From a bacterium (GTDB lineage Bacteria; Krumholzibacteriota; Krumholzibacteriia; LZORAL124-64-63), in NCBI GenBank assembly GCA_018814885.1, contig JAHIYU010000117.1, positions 1-35,130 of the forward strand: DNA of 35,130 nt, in the 5' to 3' direction. Numbering within the stretch: the first letter of the stretch is position 1; every line of letters begins with the position of its first letter. Positions 1-8,400 of the stretch are shown piece by piece. Both the position numbers and the translations under genes were made by a program. Below the pieces are notes generated by a model. That model had not been told where the DNA came from. It saw nothing but the letters and a program-made list of their open reading frames with translations, and did no database searches.

Positions 1-1
1 C

Positions 2-1372
2 GTCGCCGGCGTCGGCGTGCTGGGCTGGGCCCGCACCGACGCCGGTCGCGCGCGCATGCTGCGCCTGGGCGCGGACCGTTTCCGGGAGCCCGTGCAGCAG
101 GCTCTCGACGGGGCCGTGGCGGATGTGCTCGATGCCTACCAGCCCGGTCCCGTCGCCGCCGATGCCCGGGGTGAGGATCCGTCCTCCTTCGACTGGCCGT
201 ATCCCGAGGCCGGTCCCGGCGCCGTGATACGCTGCCGGATCACCGCCGCGCCTGCAGGTCTTTCCCTCTGGGAGGTCCAGGCGGATCTGGCCCGGGCCCT
301 GGCGACCGTCGGCGGCGAGGTGCTCTGGGGCGAGAGGCTGCGGCGTCCGGCCGGCAGATGGTCGCCGGAACCGGCCGGCGACGGACAGGACGACCTGCTG
401 CGCCTGGACCTGGGCGTGACCGGCGCTGCGACGCACACGCTGGTGATCCATCCCGCCGGCACGCCCGAGCCGAAGCTGCGCTGGGGCGCAGATCCGTTCG
501 GCGAGGACATCGCGGACCTGCTCGGTCCCCTGGATGTGCCCACCCTCGCGGTGATCGTCGACGACTGGGGCAACGCCCAGAACGAGACCACGCGCGGCCT
601 GCTGAAGCTCGACGTGCCGTTGACCCTCTCCATCCTGCCGGGGCAACCATATTCGCGGCATTATGCCCTGAAGGCGACCGAACTGGCGCTCGACGCCGCC
701 GTCGCGCCGGCCAAGGTCGGTCCCGCGGCGGCGGTGGCGCGGGAACGCAGGGCGCGCGGCTGTCCGGTCACCCTGTCGGTGGCCTGGCGCAAGGGAGGGG
801 AACCGCCGCGCCGGCGCCGCGAGATCATGCTGCACCTGCCCATGGAACCGCAGGGGTATCCGGAGATCGATCCCGGCGACCGTTTCGTGCGCGTCGGGAT
901 GTCCCGCGCCGAGATCGAAGCTCTGGTGGACGAGGCGCTGGCCGCCCTGCCCGGGATCACGGGCGTGAGCAACCACATGGGCAGCGCGGCCACGGCAGAC
1001 CCTTCGACCATGGAGCGGTTGATGGCGGTGCTCCGGGCGCGCGATCTCTTTTTCCTGGACAGCATGACCACCTCGCGATCGGTGGCCGTCGAGACCGCGC
1101 GGCGCGCCGGAGTCCCGGTCCTGTCCAGCCGCCTGTTCCTGGATCAGAAGGAGCGCAGCCGCGAGCAGGTGCGCAGCCTGCTGGCGCGGCTGGTGAGAGC
1201 GGCCCGGGCCACGGGCGCCGCGGTGGGCATCTGCCATCCCTATCCCGAGACGCTGGCGGTCCTGGCCGAGGAGCTGCCGCGCTACCGCAACGCGGGCATC
1301 CGCTTCGTGACCGCGTCGGAGATGCTGGCCCTGCAGCGAGAGCGCCGCCTCGCCGGGGGAACGGGCCAGTGA
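2..1372 (+). CDS. Divergent polysaccharide deacetylase family protein (DUF610/YibQ-like), 5'-partial
   Basis: The frame is open to the left edge, so the start lies outside; the first visible residues (VAGVGVLGW) look like the end of an N-terminal membrane helix, suggesting a membrane-anchored envelope protein. The C-terminal two thirds carries the family hallmarks: LAVIVDDWG near nt 544, a PLTLSILPG strand near 617, EIMLHLPMEP near 821, SNHMGSAAT near 967, FFLDSMTTSR near 1051 and GICHPYPETL near 1228. These contain the Asp and His residues expected for a NodB-type metal site. Family members are assumed to act on extracytoplasmic polysaccharide; the substrate is unknown. Between the ILPG strand and the HLPMEP motif there is an Ala/Arg-rich stretch that looks longer than usual. 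Its stop overlaps the GTG start of the next gene, so the two are probably translationally coupled. Confidence 0.88.
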   Translation, partial: VAGVGVLGWARTDAGRARMLRLGADRFREPVQQALDGAVADVLDAYQPGPVAADARGEDPSSFDWPYPEAGPGAVIRCRITAAPAGLSLWEVQADLARALATVGGEVLWGERLRRPAGRWSPEPAGDGQDDLLRLDLGVTGAATHTLVIHPAGTPEPKLRWGADPFGEDIADLLGPLDVPTLAVIVDDWGNAQNETTRGLLKLDVPLTLSILPGQPYSRHYALKATELALDAAVAPAKVGPAAAVARERRARGCPVTLSVAWRKGGEPPRRRREIMLHLPMEPQGYPEIDPGDRFVRVGMSRAEIEALVDEALAALPGITGVSNHMGSAATADPSTMERLMAVLRARDLFFLDSMTTSRSVAVETARRAGVPVLSSRLFLDQKERSREQVRSLLARLVRAARATGAAVGICHPYPETLAVLAEELPRYRNAGIRFVTASEMLALQRERRLAGGTGQ

Positions 1373-2328
1373 GCCGGATCTTCTTCGTCTCCGCCCGCGC
1401 CGACGAGCCGCCGTCCGCGGTGGCGGACAAGGCCTGGCGGCTCTGCGACGAGGTCCTAGGGACGTCCGGCCCGGCCGCCGGCACGCCGCTGGCGTATCAC
1501 CTCGACAGGCACGTGCGCACCCGCGCCGAGACGCAGTTCCGCGGCTGGACGGGATCCCTGCCGGACCGTTTGCGGGAGCGGGGGTATGCCCTGACACCGC
1601 TGGCGCCGGTCGCCGAGCCGGAGCGCGACGGCGTCGATGTCGAGGCGGCGGGAGGGGCGCCGACGTCGGCCCGGTTGTCCCGCACGGCCCGCGATGCGCC
1701 GGGCCTGCTCTTTTGCCGCCGCGTGATCTGCCATCCCATGTCCGGACTCGACGGCGCCCTGGCCGTCCTCGCCTACGGCTGCCTGTCCGCCGCGGGCAAG
1801 CGTGGGCTCCAGGCCGGGCTGCAGCCCCGGATCGAACCTTCGGTCTGCGGCGGTTGCGGCATGTGCGTCACGCTCTGCGACCGGGACGGCGTCCGCTTCA
1901 ACGGGCACGTGTCGGAGATCCAGCCCGCGAACTGCCTGGCGTGCGGGGATTGCCTGCTCGAATGCGCCACTCGGGACCTGCGCTTCCCGCCCGGCGCCGG
2001 CGTCGGAGTCCAGAAGCGCCTGGCGGCGATCGCGGCGGCCGCGGCCGCCGGCAAGGCGGGCCGCATGATCTGGCTCCTGTTCCTGCTGAACGAGCCGGAG
2101 CGACACGGCGTGAATCTGGGCCGCCCGAGACAGTGGCCCGACCTGGGCCTGCTGGCGGGGAGCGATCCCGTGGCGCTCGACTGCGCCGCGCGAGAGCTGA
2201 TCGAGCGGGAGACCGGCCGCTCGTTGTTCGACTGGTGCGGGGGAGAGGTCGATCCTGGCGTGCTGCTGGACGAGGCGGAGCGCCTGGGCGCGGGCTCCAG
2301 CCGGTTCCAGCTGACCGAGCTCGGCTGA
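1369..2328 (+). CDS. DUF362-type protein with two 4Fe-4S ferredoxin motifs
   Basis: This 319-residue protein starts at a GTG whose last bases form the stop of the deacetylase gene (GTGA overlap). Two complete 4Fe-4S motifs are visible: C160-x2-C163-x2-C166-x3-C170 and C189-x2-C192-x2-C195-x3-C199. They are flanked by DUF362-like sequence, including the RVICHPMSGLDGALA region before the cysteines and the LLAGSDPVALDCAA segment after them. There is no signal peptide, so a cytoplasmic iron-sulfur protein is expected. The substrate or partner is unknown; members are often annotated as ferredoxin-like or iron-sulfur proteins. The 319-residue length is typical. A strong promoter for secD follows about 30 bp downstream, so this gene ends the upstream operon. 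The family call is confident, the function is not. Confidence 0.85.
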   Translation: MSRIFFVSARADEPPSAVADKAWRLCDEVLGTSGPAAGTPLAYHLDRHVRTRAETQFRGWTGSLPDRLRERGYALTPLAPVAEPERDGVDVEAAGGAPTSARLSRTARDAPGLLFCRRVICHPMSGLDGALAVLAYGCLSAAGKRGLQAGLQPRIEPSVCGGCGMCVTLCDRDGVRFNGHVSEIQPANCLACGDCLLECATRDLRFPPGAGVGVQKRLAAIAAAAAAGKAGRMIWLLFLLNEPERHGVNLGRPRQWPDLGLLAGSDPVALDCAARELIERETGRSLFDWCGGEVDPGVLLDEAERLGAGSSRFQLTELG

Positions 2329-2359
2329 GTCGTTTCCGGTCGCCCCGTCTGGTTAGGCA

Positions 2360-2388
2360 TTGACCGTCATTGCGGCAGTTACTATACT
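2360..2388 (+). promoter_or_regulatory. Sigma-70-type promoter for secDF
   Basis: TTGACC at 2360-2365 and TATACT at 2383-2388 are separated by exactly 17 bp, close to consensus at both boxes. Transcription would start near 2394-2396, giving a leader of about 150 nt before the secD ATG at 2549. The AT-rich -10 box stands out in the surrounding G+C-rich sequence. Confidence 0.75.
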
Positions 2389-2402
2389 TGCCGTTGGGTT
2401 TT

Positions 2403-2510
2403 GGCGGGCAATCGCGGCTGCAACGTCGGGAAGCCCGCCCCGGTCCGTCCGCATCGCAAGCACGTCCCGGCGTGTTTTTTTCTTGTTTGCGTCCGCGCGC
2501 ACCGCGACGC
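2403..2510 (+). promoter_or_regulatory. Structured secD leader with terminator-like hairpin (possible attenuator)
   Basis: Three stems can be drawn in the untranslated leader. Stem 1 pairs GGCGGGC (2403-2409) with GCCCGCC (2433-2439). Stem 2 pairs CACG (2461-2464) with CGTG (2471-2474), extendable by a G-U and two A-U pairs, and is followed by seven T residues (2475-2481) as in an intrinsic terminator. Stem 3 pairs GCGTC (2489-2493) with GACGC (2506-2510). The T run is the longest in this region and lies about 65 bp upstream of the secD ribosome binding site, so conditional termination is possible. No known riboswitch fold was recognised and regulation is inference. Confidence 0.4.
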
Positions 2511-2548
2511 GGCGCGTTTCGGTCAAGTGTGCATACGGAGAGGTGCTC

Positions 2549-4294
2549 ATGAATCGATCCTTCAACCTCAGGGCGCTGCTGGTCATCGTCGTGGTGTTGC
2601 TCTCGCTCTGGGGGCTCTATCCGACCTTACGCGCCTCGCGCGTCACCGACCAGATGCGCGAGCAGGCCCTCACCGATCCCGCCCTCAAGGTCCAGATCGA
2701 CAACTGGGAAGCCCGGGCGATCCGCAAGGGGTTGGATCTCGAGGGCGGCATGTACATCGTCCTGGAAATCGACACGGAGGATCTCACCTCGGCCCAGGCC
2801 AGCGACGCCCTCGACCGCGTCGTCGAGATCCTGCGCAACCGCGTCGACCAGTTCGGCGTGAGCGAGCCCGACATCAAACCGCTCGGCTCGAGCCGCATCA
2901 TCGTGCAGCTGCCGGGCCTGCAGGACGTGGACCGCGCCAAGCGGCTGATCGGCTCCACGGCCCGCCTGGAGTTCAGGATGGTCCGTCCCGTCGAGGATCT
3001 GGCTTCCGTGCTCACCAAGCTGGACGAGGCGTTCGCGGTGACGGGGACCGCCGAAGCGGACACCACCGTCGCGGCGGAGCCGGCCGCCGGCAAGGAGACC
3101 GAGACCGCGGCGGCCGACACCAGCGGCGTCGACACGGCCGCCCCCGGCGCCGACGAGGCCCTGGACTTCGAGTCCCTGCCCGAGCAGCCGGGCGAGGGCT
3201 TGGCCGGGCCCACCGACGCGCAGCTGGCCACGAACCCCTTCACGGCGTACATGCTCGTGGACCAGAGCCTGATCCGCTACATGGGCACGCCCATCGTGGT
3301 CCAGGAGCAGTACCTCCAGCTGGTCAGGAACATGCTCGAAGCGCCGGAAGCCCATGTGATCCCCCGCAACATGGAGTTCCAGTTCGACATGGAACCGCAC
3401 GATCTGGGCGGCGGCTTCCGGGCGCGTCCCCTCTACCTGCTGGACAAGCGCCCCGGGCTGACCGGCGATCGTCTGGTCAACGCCCGCAGCGCGCCCGATA
3501 CCGACCACCCCGGCAACTTCCAGGTGCATTTCAGCCTGGACCGCAAGGGCGCCCGGATCTTCGCCAAGCTCTCCGGTGAGAACATCGGGCGCAACATGGC
3601 CATCAGCCTCGACGGCAAGGTCAAATCGGCGCCCGTCTTCTCCTCCAAGATCCCCACCGGCGACGGCGTCATCACGGGCAGTTTCTCCAGCATGGAGGCC
3701 CAGGACATGGCGCTGCTGCTGCGCGCCGGCGCCCTGCCGGTGGACGTGCGCATCGAGGAGGAACGGACCGTCGGCCCGAGCCTCGGGCGCGACTCGATCC
3801 ATCAGGGCCTCGAGGCGGCCCTCTACGGCCTCCTGCTCGTGGTGATCTTCGTGGTCTTCTACTACCGGTTGACGGGCCTCGTGGTGGTGCTGGCGGTGAC
3901 TGTCAACGTGCTCATCCTGCTGGCGGTGCTGGTGCAGTTCGGGCTGGTGCTGACCCTGCCGGGCATCGCGGGCATCATCCTGACCATCGGCATGGCGGTC
4001 GACGCCAACGTGCTGATCAACGAGCGCATTCGCGAGGAGTTGCGCCGCAACAAGACCTCCCGCGCGGCGGTCGATTCCGGTTACGCGAACGCCACCCGCA
4101 CCATCGTGGACGCCAACGTGACGACCCTGATCGCGGCCGGCATCCTGCTCTGGTTCGGCACGGGTCCCATCCAGGGCTTCGCCGTGACCCTGAGCATCGG
4201 CATCCTGTCCAGCATGTTCACGGCCCTGGTCCTGACGCGGGTCATCATGGAAGCCGCGACGCGCAACCGCTCGCACGCGAAGCTGAGCATATAA
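2549..4294 (+). CDS. secD: Protein translocase subunit SecD
   Basis: SecD, with SecF, uses the proton motive force to pull secreted proteins through the SecYEG channel. The ATG at 2549 is chosen because GGAGAGG (2537-2543) precedes it and an N-terminal membrane helix follows; the open frame extends upstream but only over the promoter and leader. The 581-residue protein has helix 1 near residues 9-27, the periplasmic LEGGMYIVLEID motif, and a C-terminal block of about five helices. This block includes GMAVDANVLI with the conserved Asp485 used in proton coupling. Residues about 165-228 form an Ala/Thr/Asp/Glu-rich low-complexity insert within the periplasmic domain, unusual against classical SecD. 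SecF follows after 61 bp. No yajC is next to it. Confidence 0.97.
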   Translation: MNRSFNLRALLVIVVVLLSLWGLYPTLRASRVTDQMREQALTDPALKVQIDNWEARAIRKGLDLEGGMYIVLEIDTEDLTSAQASDALDRVVEILRNRVDQFGVSEPDIKPLGSSRIIVQLPGLQDVDRAKRLIGSTARLEFRMVRPVEDLASVLTKLDEAFAVTGTAEADTTVAAEPAAGKETETAAADTSGVDTAAPGADEALDFESLPEQPGEGLAGPTDAQLATNPFTAYMLVDQSLIRYMGTPIVVQEQYLQLVRNMLEAPEAHVIPRNMEFQFDMEPHDLGGGFRARPLYLLDKRPGLTGDRLVNARSAPDTDHPGNFQVHFSLDRKGARIFAKLSGENIGRNMAISLDGKVKSAPVFSSKIPTGDGVITGSFSSMEAQDMALLLRAGALPVDVRIEEERTVGPSLGRDSIHQGLEAALYGLLLVVIFVVFYYRLTGLVVVLAVTVNVLILLAVLVQFGLVLTLPGIAGIILTIGMAVDANVLINERIREELRRNKTSRAAVDSGYANATRTIVDANVTTLIAAGILLWFGTGPIQGFAVTLSIGILSSMFTALVLTRVIMEAATRNRSHAKLSI

Positions 4295-4355
4295 CCGAAG
4301 TGAGCATCGGACCGCGGGAGCGCGGCACAGGGCCTCCGGGCCCGGGAGACGAACC

Positions 4356-5276
4356 ATGGAAATGCTGACCAACACGAACTTCAAGCTCGTCGACAAGACA
4401 AAGTACGCCTTCGTGCTGTCGGCGCTGCTGATCCTGGCGGGCGTCACGTCGCTGATCCTGCACGGCGGCCCGCACCTGGGGATCGATTTCACCGGCGGCA
4501 CCATCCTGCAGGTCCGCATCCTGCCGGCCCCCGACCTGGCCCAGGTCCGCAGCCTGCTCGAGGACGCCGGCTTCGCGGGTGTGCAGGTCCAGGATTTCGG
4601 CTCGACCGACGAGCTGCTCATCACCTTCGCCGACATCGAGAGCGGCGAGCTGGACGCGGCGGAGGAGATGAAGAAGGTGCTCGACGAGGGCATGCCGGAG
4701 TCGACCGTGGAGATGCGCCGCGAGGAGTCCGTGGGGCCCAAGATCGGCGGTGAATTGAAGACGGCGGCCATGAACTCCGTCGTTGCGGCCCTGGTGCTGA
4801 TCGTGCTCTACATCACCGTCCGCTTCGTCTTCCGCTACGGTATCGCCGCGATCATCGCCCTGGTCCACGACGTCGTGATCACGCTCGGCGTCTTCTCGCT
4901 GCTGAACAAGGAAATCACCCTGAGCATCATCGCGGCGTTCTTGACCATCATCGGCTATTCCCTGAACGACACGATCGTGGTCTTCGACCGCATCCGCGAG
5001 AACATGAAGCTGCGGCGGCGCGAGTCGTACAAGGAAGTGATCAACCGCTCCATCAACGAGACGCTGAGCCGCACCATCGTCACCTCGCTGACCACGCTGT
5101 TCGTGGCGGGCTCCCTGTACGCGCTGGGCGGCGCGGTGATCCACGACTTCGCCTTCGCGCTCAGCTTCGGCGTGATCGTCGGCACCTACTCGTCGATCTT
5201 CATCGCCAGCCCGGTGCTGGTGTTGTGGAACCAGCGTTACATCTCCGATCCCAGGCGGCAGCGCCAGACGATGTAG
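4356..5276 (+). CDS. secF: Protein translocase subunit SecF
   Basis: SecF is the partner of SecD in the accessory Sec translocase complex. The 306-residue length is typical. The N-terminus has one membrane helix (around residues 20-36) followed by the diagnostic GIDFTGGTILQVRI motif at the start of the periplasmic domain. The C-terminal five-helix bundle contains IGYSLNDTIVVFDRIREN with conserved Asp205, the counterpart of the proton-relay Asp in SecD. The gene lies 61 bp after secD on the same strand and is followed within 22 bp by an intrinsic terminator, so secDF forms a two-gene transcript from the 2360 promoter. Confidence 0.97.
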   Translation: MEMLTNTNFKLVDKTKYAFVLSALLILAGVTSLILHGGPHLGIDFTGGTILQVRILPAPDLAQVRSLLEDAGFAGVQVQDFGSTDELLITFADIESGELDAAEEMKKVLDEGMPESTVEMRREESVGPKIGGELKTAAMNSVVAALVLIVLYITVRFVFRYGIAAIIALVHDVVITLGVFSLLNKEITLSIIAAFLTIIGYSLNDTIVVFDRIRENMKLRRRESYKEVINRSINETLSRTIVTSLTTLFVAGSLYALGGAVIHDFAFALSFGVIVGTYSSIFIASPVLVLWNQRYISDPRRQRQTM

Positions 5277-5297
5277 CCCGCAGTCGAGCGAGTGGGA

Positions 5298-5325
5298 GGG
5301 GCGCCCGACAGGGCGCCCCTTTCTT
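5298..5325 (+). terminator. Intrinsic terminator after secF
   Basis: GGGGCGCCC (5298-5306) pairs perfectly with GGGCGCCCC (5311-5319) around the tetraloop GACA, extendable by an A-T pair, and is followed by TTTCTT. This is a classic factor-independent terminator closing the secDF operon. Confidence 0.9.
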
Positions 5326-5426
5326 GTTGCCGGGCGATGAATTTATCGCAGGCACGGGAAGACCGATGAGCTACAATAGGATATGGTCCCGAGCCGCGCT
5401 GGGGGCCGCCCCGAACCGGGAGATCC

Positions 5427-8400
5427 ATGTCCGGCAAGAGAAAAACGTGGTCCGTCGCGCTGATGCTGCTCGGCCTGGCCGTGCAGGGCGGCGTGCTGAT
5501 CGCGGCCTTGCGTGCCGGGCGCGCCATGGATCTGACCGTGCCCCCGGAGATCTGGCTGTCCACGCCGGCGATCCTGGCGTTAGCGGTTGCGCTCGGGCTC
5601 GCTCACCGGAACCGCCGCGCGGCCTACTGCACCCTGCTGGCAGCCGAGGCGCTGATGCTCGTTTCCGGGCTGGCGGCCGTCACCCTGTGGCGTTTCGATC
5701 CTGAGCGCTGGGCCGCCGATCGCCAGGCGGATCTCCAGCCGCGCATTCTGGCCATCCAGGAGATCGTACCGCGTCTGCCGGCCATGGCCGACTCCCTGCT
5801 GACCGTTTCCGCCAACCGGGGCGAAACGCTCGAAACGATCACCGGCATCTGGCGGCGCGACGTGGAGCGCTCGGCCCGCTTCTCCCTGGCGCTGGCCCTG
5901 TGGCGGCATGGCGAACGCGTCGTCTGGACCGACGACCTGGAGCCCTTCCCCCGCGATGGTCTTCCCGCGCCCGGGGCACGGCCCGTGGTCGATTCCGGGC
6001 GCGCCGGGTGGTACTGGCGGGGTTCGGTTGTCCATCCCGAGGGATTGCTGGAGTGGCAGATCCGTCTGGCGATTCCTCCCGAGACGGAGACCGGACGGGC
6101 CTTCCACCAAGAGGTCCGGGGACAGGTGGTCTACGCCATCGAACCCTCGCGTGGTCGCTGGTACGGCAGCGCAGAACACGGATCTCGTTACACGACGGAT
6201 ATCGCCCTTGAAGTCGCCCCCGAGGACATGGAACTGCCCCTGCTGCGCCTGACGGCCACCGTGCCGCCGCTGCGTGTGGCGTATCAGCAGGCCGGCGAAC
6301 GCATGACACTCGTCCGCCTGGTCCTGTGGGGTCTGGCTCTGGTCGCGGCCTGCGGGTGGTTGGGAGGGCGACTCTGGCTGCTCGCCGGTCTCTGGATCGC
6401 GCGGTTCGGCTGGGCGGCGGCCGGCCTCTTCCTGCGGGTGCAGCTCGTTCTGGCGCGTCCTTACCTGGAGTCGCAACCGACGGGGGCGGCGAGCCTGCTC
6501 GACTCCGCGTATTTCGGCACGGACTGGGGCTGGGGACTCTACGCCACCACGGTCGATGCCGTGCTGACCGGCTGCCTGGTGGCGGTGACGGCCTGGATCG
6601 TCGGCCGGAGCATGCGGAGTGCGGGCCGCTCCGGCACGCCCGCCGCGCCGGCGGGAATCCGCACCGGTCGTGTCGCGCGGTACCGTCCCCTGCTGTTCGT
6701 CCTGCTGGCGGCAACGCTGTTCCTGGTCCAGGACCGTGTCGTGCACGAGGTTGTGGCGAACGCGAATCCGCGGCTGATCGGTCCCAAGATTCCCTTGCGA
6801 TCCTTCACCTTCTGGGGGCTCCATCTCGCGCTGGTGATGAGCGGCATGGCCGTGGCGGGTCTGCTCGTCGGGCTGGCGAGTCGGCTGCGGCGCGACGGCG
6901 TGCGGGCCGCGGCGATCGTCGTCCTGTTCGCAGCGGCAGCCTTTTCCTTGCTGGCCGGGGCCTGGCTGCCCTACTCTTCGCGGATCTCTCTGCCGCTGCT
7001 GGTGCTGTCGTTGTGGTGGGGGACGGGACTGCTGCCCGCCGGGGATACGACGATGCGCCGCCTCATCTGGCTGCTCCCCCTGCTGGTGGCCGTGTTCTGG
7101 AACTACCTCGCCCTGGGGCACGCCTACCAGGTGGGCACGCGCGATTGGCTGCTGCGCAAGTCGGCCGACATCGTGGAGCCCCAGAGCGGCTGGGTCCGCT
7201 TCCTGATGGAGGACCTGCTGGGCGAGCTGGCGGCCGCCGATGCCGAACGCGAACCGGCCCCCGGCGCCCACGACCCCGGCGCGGCAGAGCTCTGGCAGAA
7301 CTGGTCCGCCTTCGCGCTCTGGCAGGACGTGGGCATCGACGATCTCGGTCTGCCCTGTCGGGTCGAGATACTCGATGAAACGGGCGGCACGTCGAGCCTC
7401 TTCGCCTCGGGCTTCTTCCGCGACTATGGCTACGAGATAGCCGATCGTGGCGACTGGGACATGGGTCGGCCAGTCACGCCCCGGCCCGGCCGCAGCCTGA
7501 ACACGTATCTGCAGACCGAGCGCCGCCGCTACACCGACGGCGAGGAACGTATCCTCAGGGGCGAGGTGGAACGACTGGCCGGCAACGGGTGGCTCAGCCT
7601 CGAGCTGCCCGTGCAGTCGTTCCGTACCCGGACCCTGCTAGATCAGCTCTCGGGCGAAAGGCTGGGCCGGGATTCCCAGGGGTACCTGCCGCGTCTGGAA
7701 GTTGATCAGCCCCTGCTCATGCTGCGCAGCGACGGACGCGACTGGCGAGGCACCGGCGGTGCCGACCTGCCGGACGTGCGTTCGGCCGGGGTCGTCGCGG
7801 ATCTGCGTTCCGGCGCACTGGACTGGGGTGTCGTGTCGGCCGGGGGTCATCGGCACCTCTGCCTGTGGCGCGACGACCTGGGCGCCGACGGTGACGCCCC
7901 CGACGCGAACGCCGGCGGCTTCCTGCTGGGCGTCAGGATCCCGTCCCTGGGCGACCGCCTCCTGGATTTCTCGCGTCTGATCCTGCTCGACCTGTTGCTG
8001 CTCTTCGGGATCGGCGCCTGTGGTCTGGCGGCGACGTTCCTGGCGAGGCGTCGGCGTACCTTCCTGCTCGGGTTCCAGGAACGGTACCTCGTCGTGTCGC
8101 TGGTGCTCGGCCTGTTGCCGTTGTTGCTGGCTGGCACCTTCATTGACCGCCTGAGCCGGGAGTGGCTGGGCGAGTCCTCCCGCACCGAAACCCGCGAAAG
8201 CCTGGAAGCCGCGGGCGAACAGTTGCAGGGACTGCTCGCCGAGCAGGCGCGCGCCTTGGCCGGCAGCGACTACATCGCGGATCTGCTGGCCAGCCGGCTC
8301 GCCGGCCAGCGTCCCCTGGGTCCCTTCTCTTCCCGGCAGGCCATGATCTTCACCGCCTACGGGGATCTCCTGCTGGACGAGACCCTGAGCGATCTGGACG

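Noticed and set aside
2360..2548. N-terminal extension of SecD from a TTG at 2360
   Set aside because: The TTG is the -35 box of the promoter, the extension is not SecD-like, and ATG 2549 has a good ribosome site and an N-terminal membrane helix.
2627..4771. 714-residue open frame on the minus strand opposite secD and secF
   Set aside because: It is a G+C-driven shadow: Gln/His/Asp/Arg-rich, no domain, no ribosome site, and it lies fully opposite two certain genes.
5334..5349. GCGAT-6-ATCGC inverted repeat upstream of the sensor kinase as an operator
   Set aside because: The arms are only 5 bp and no convincing -35 box pairs with TACAAT at 5372, so it was not listed as a feature.
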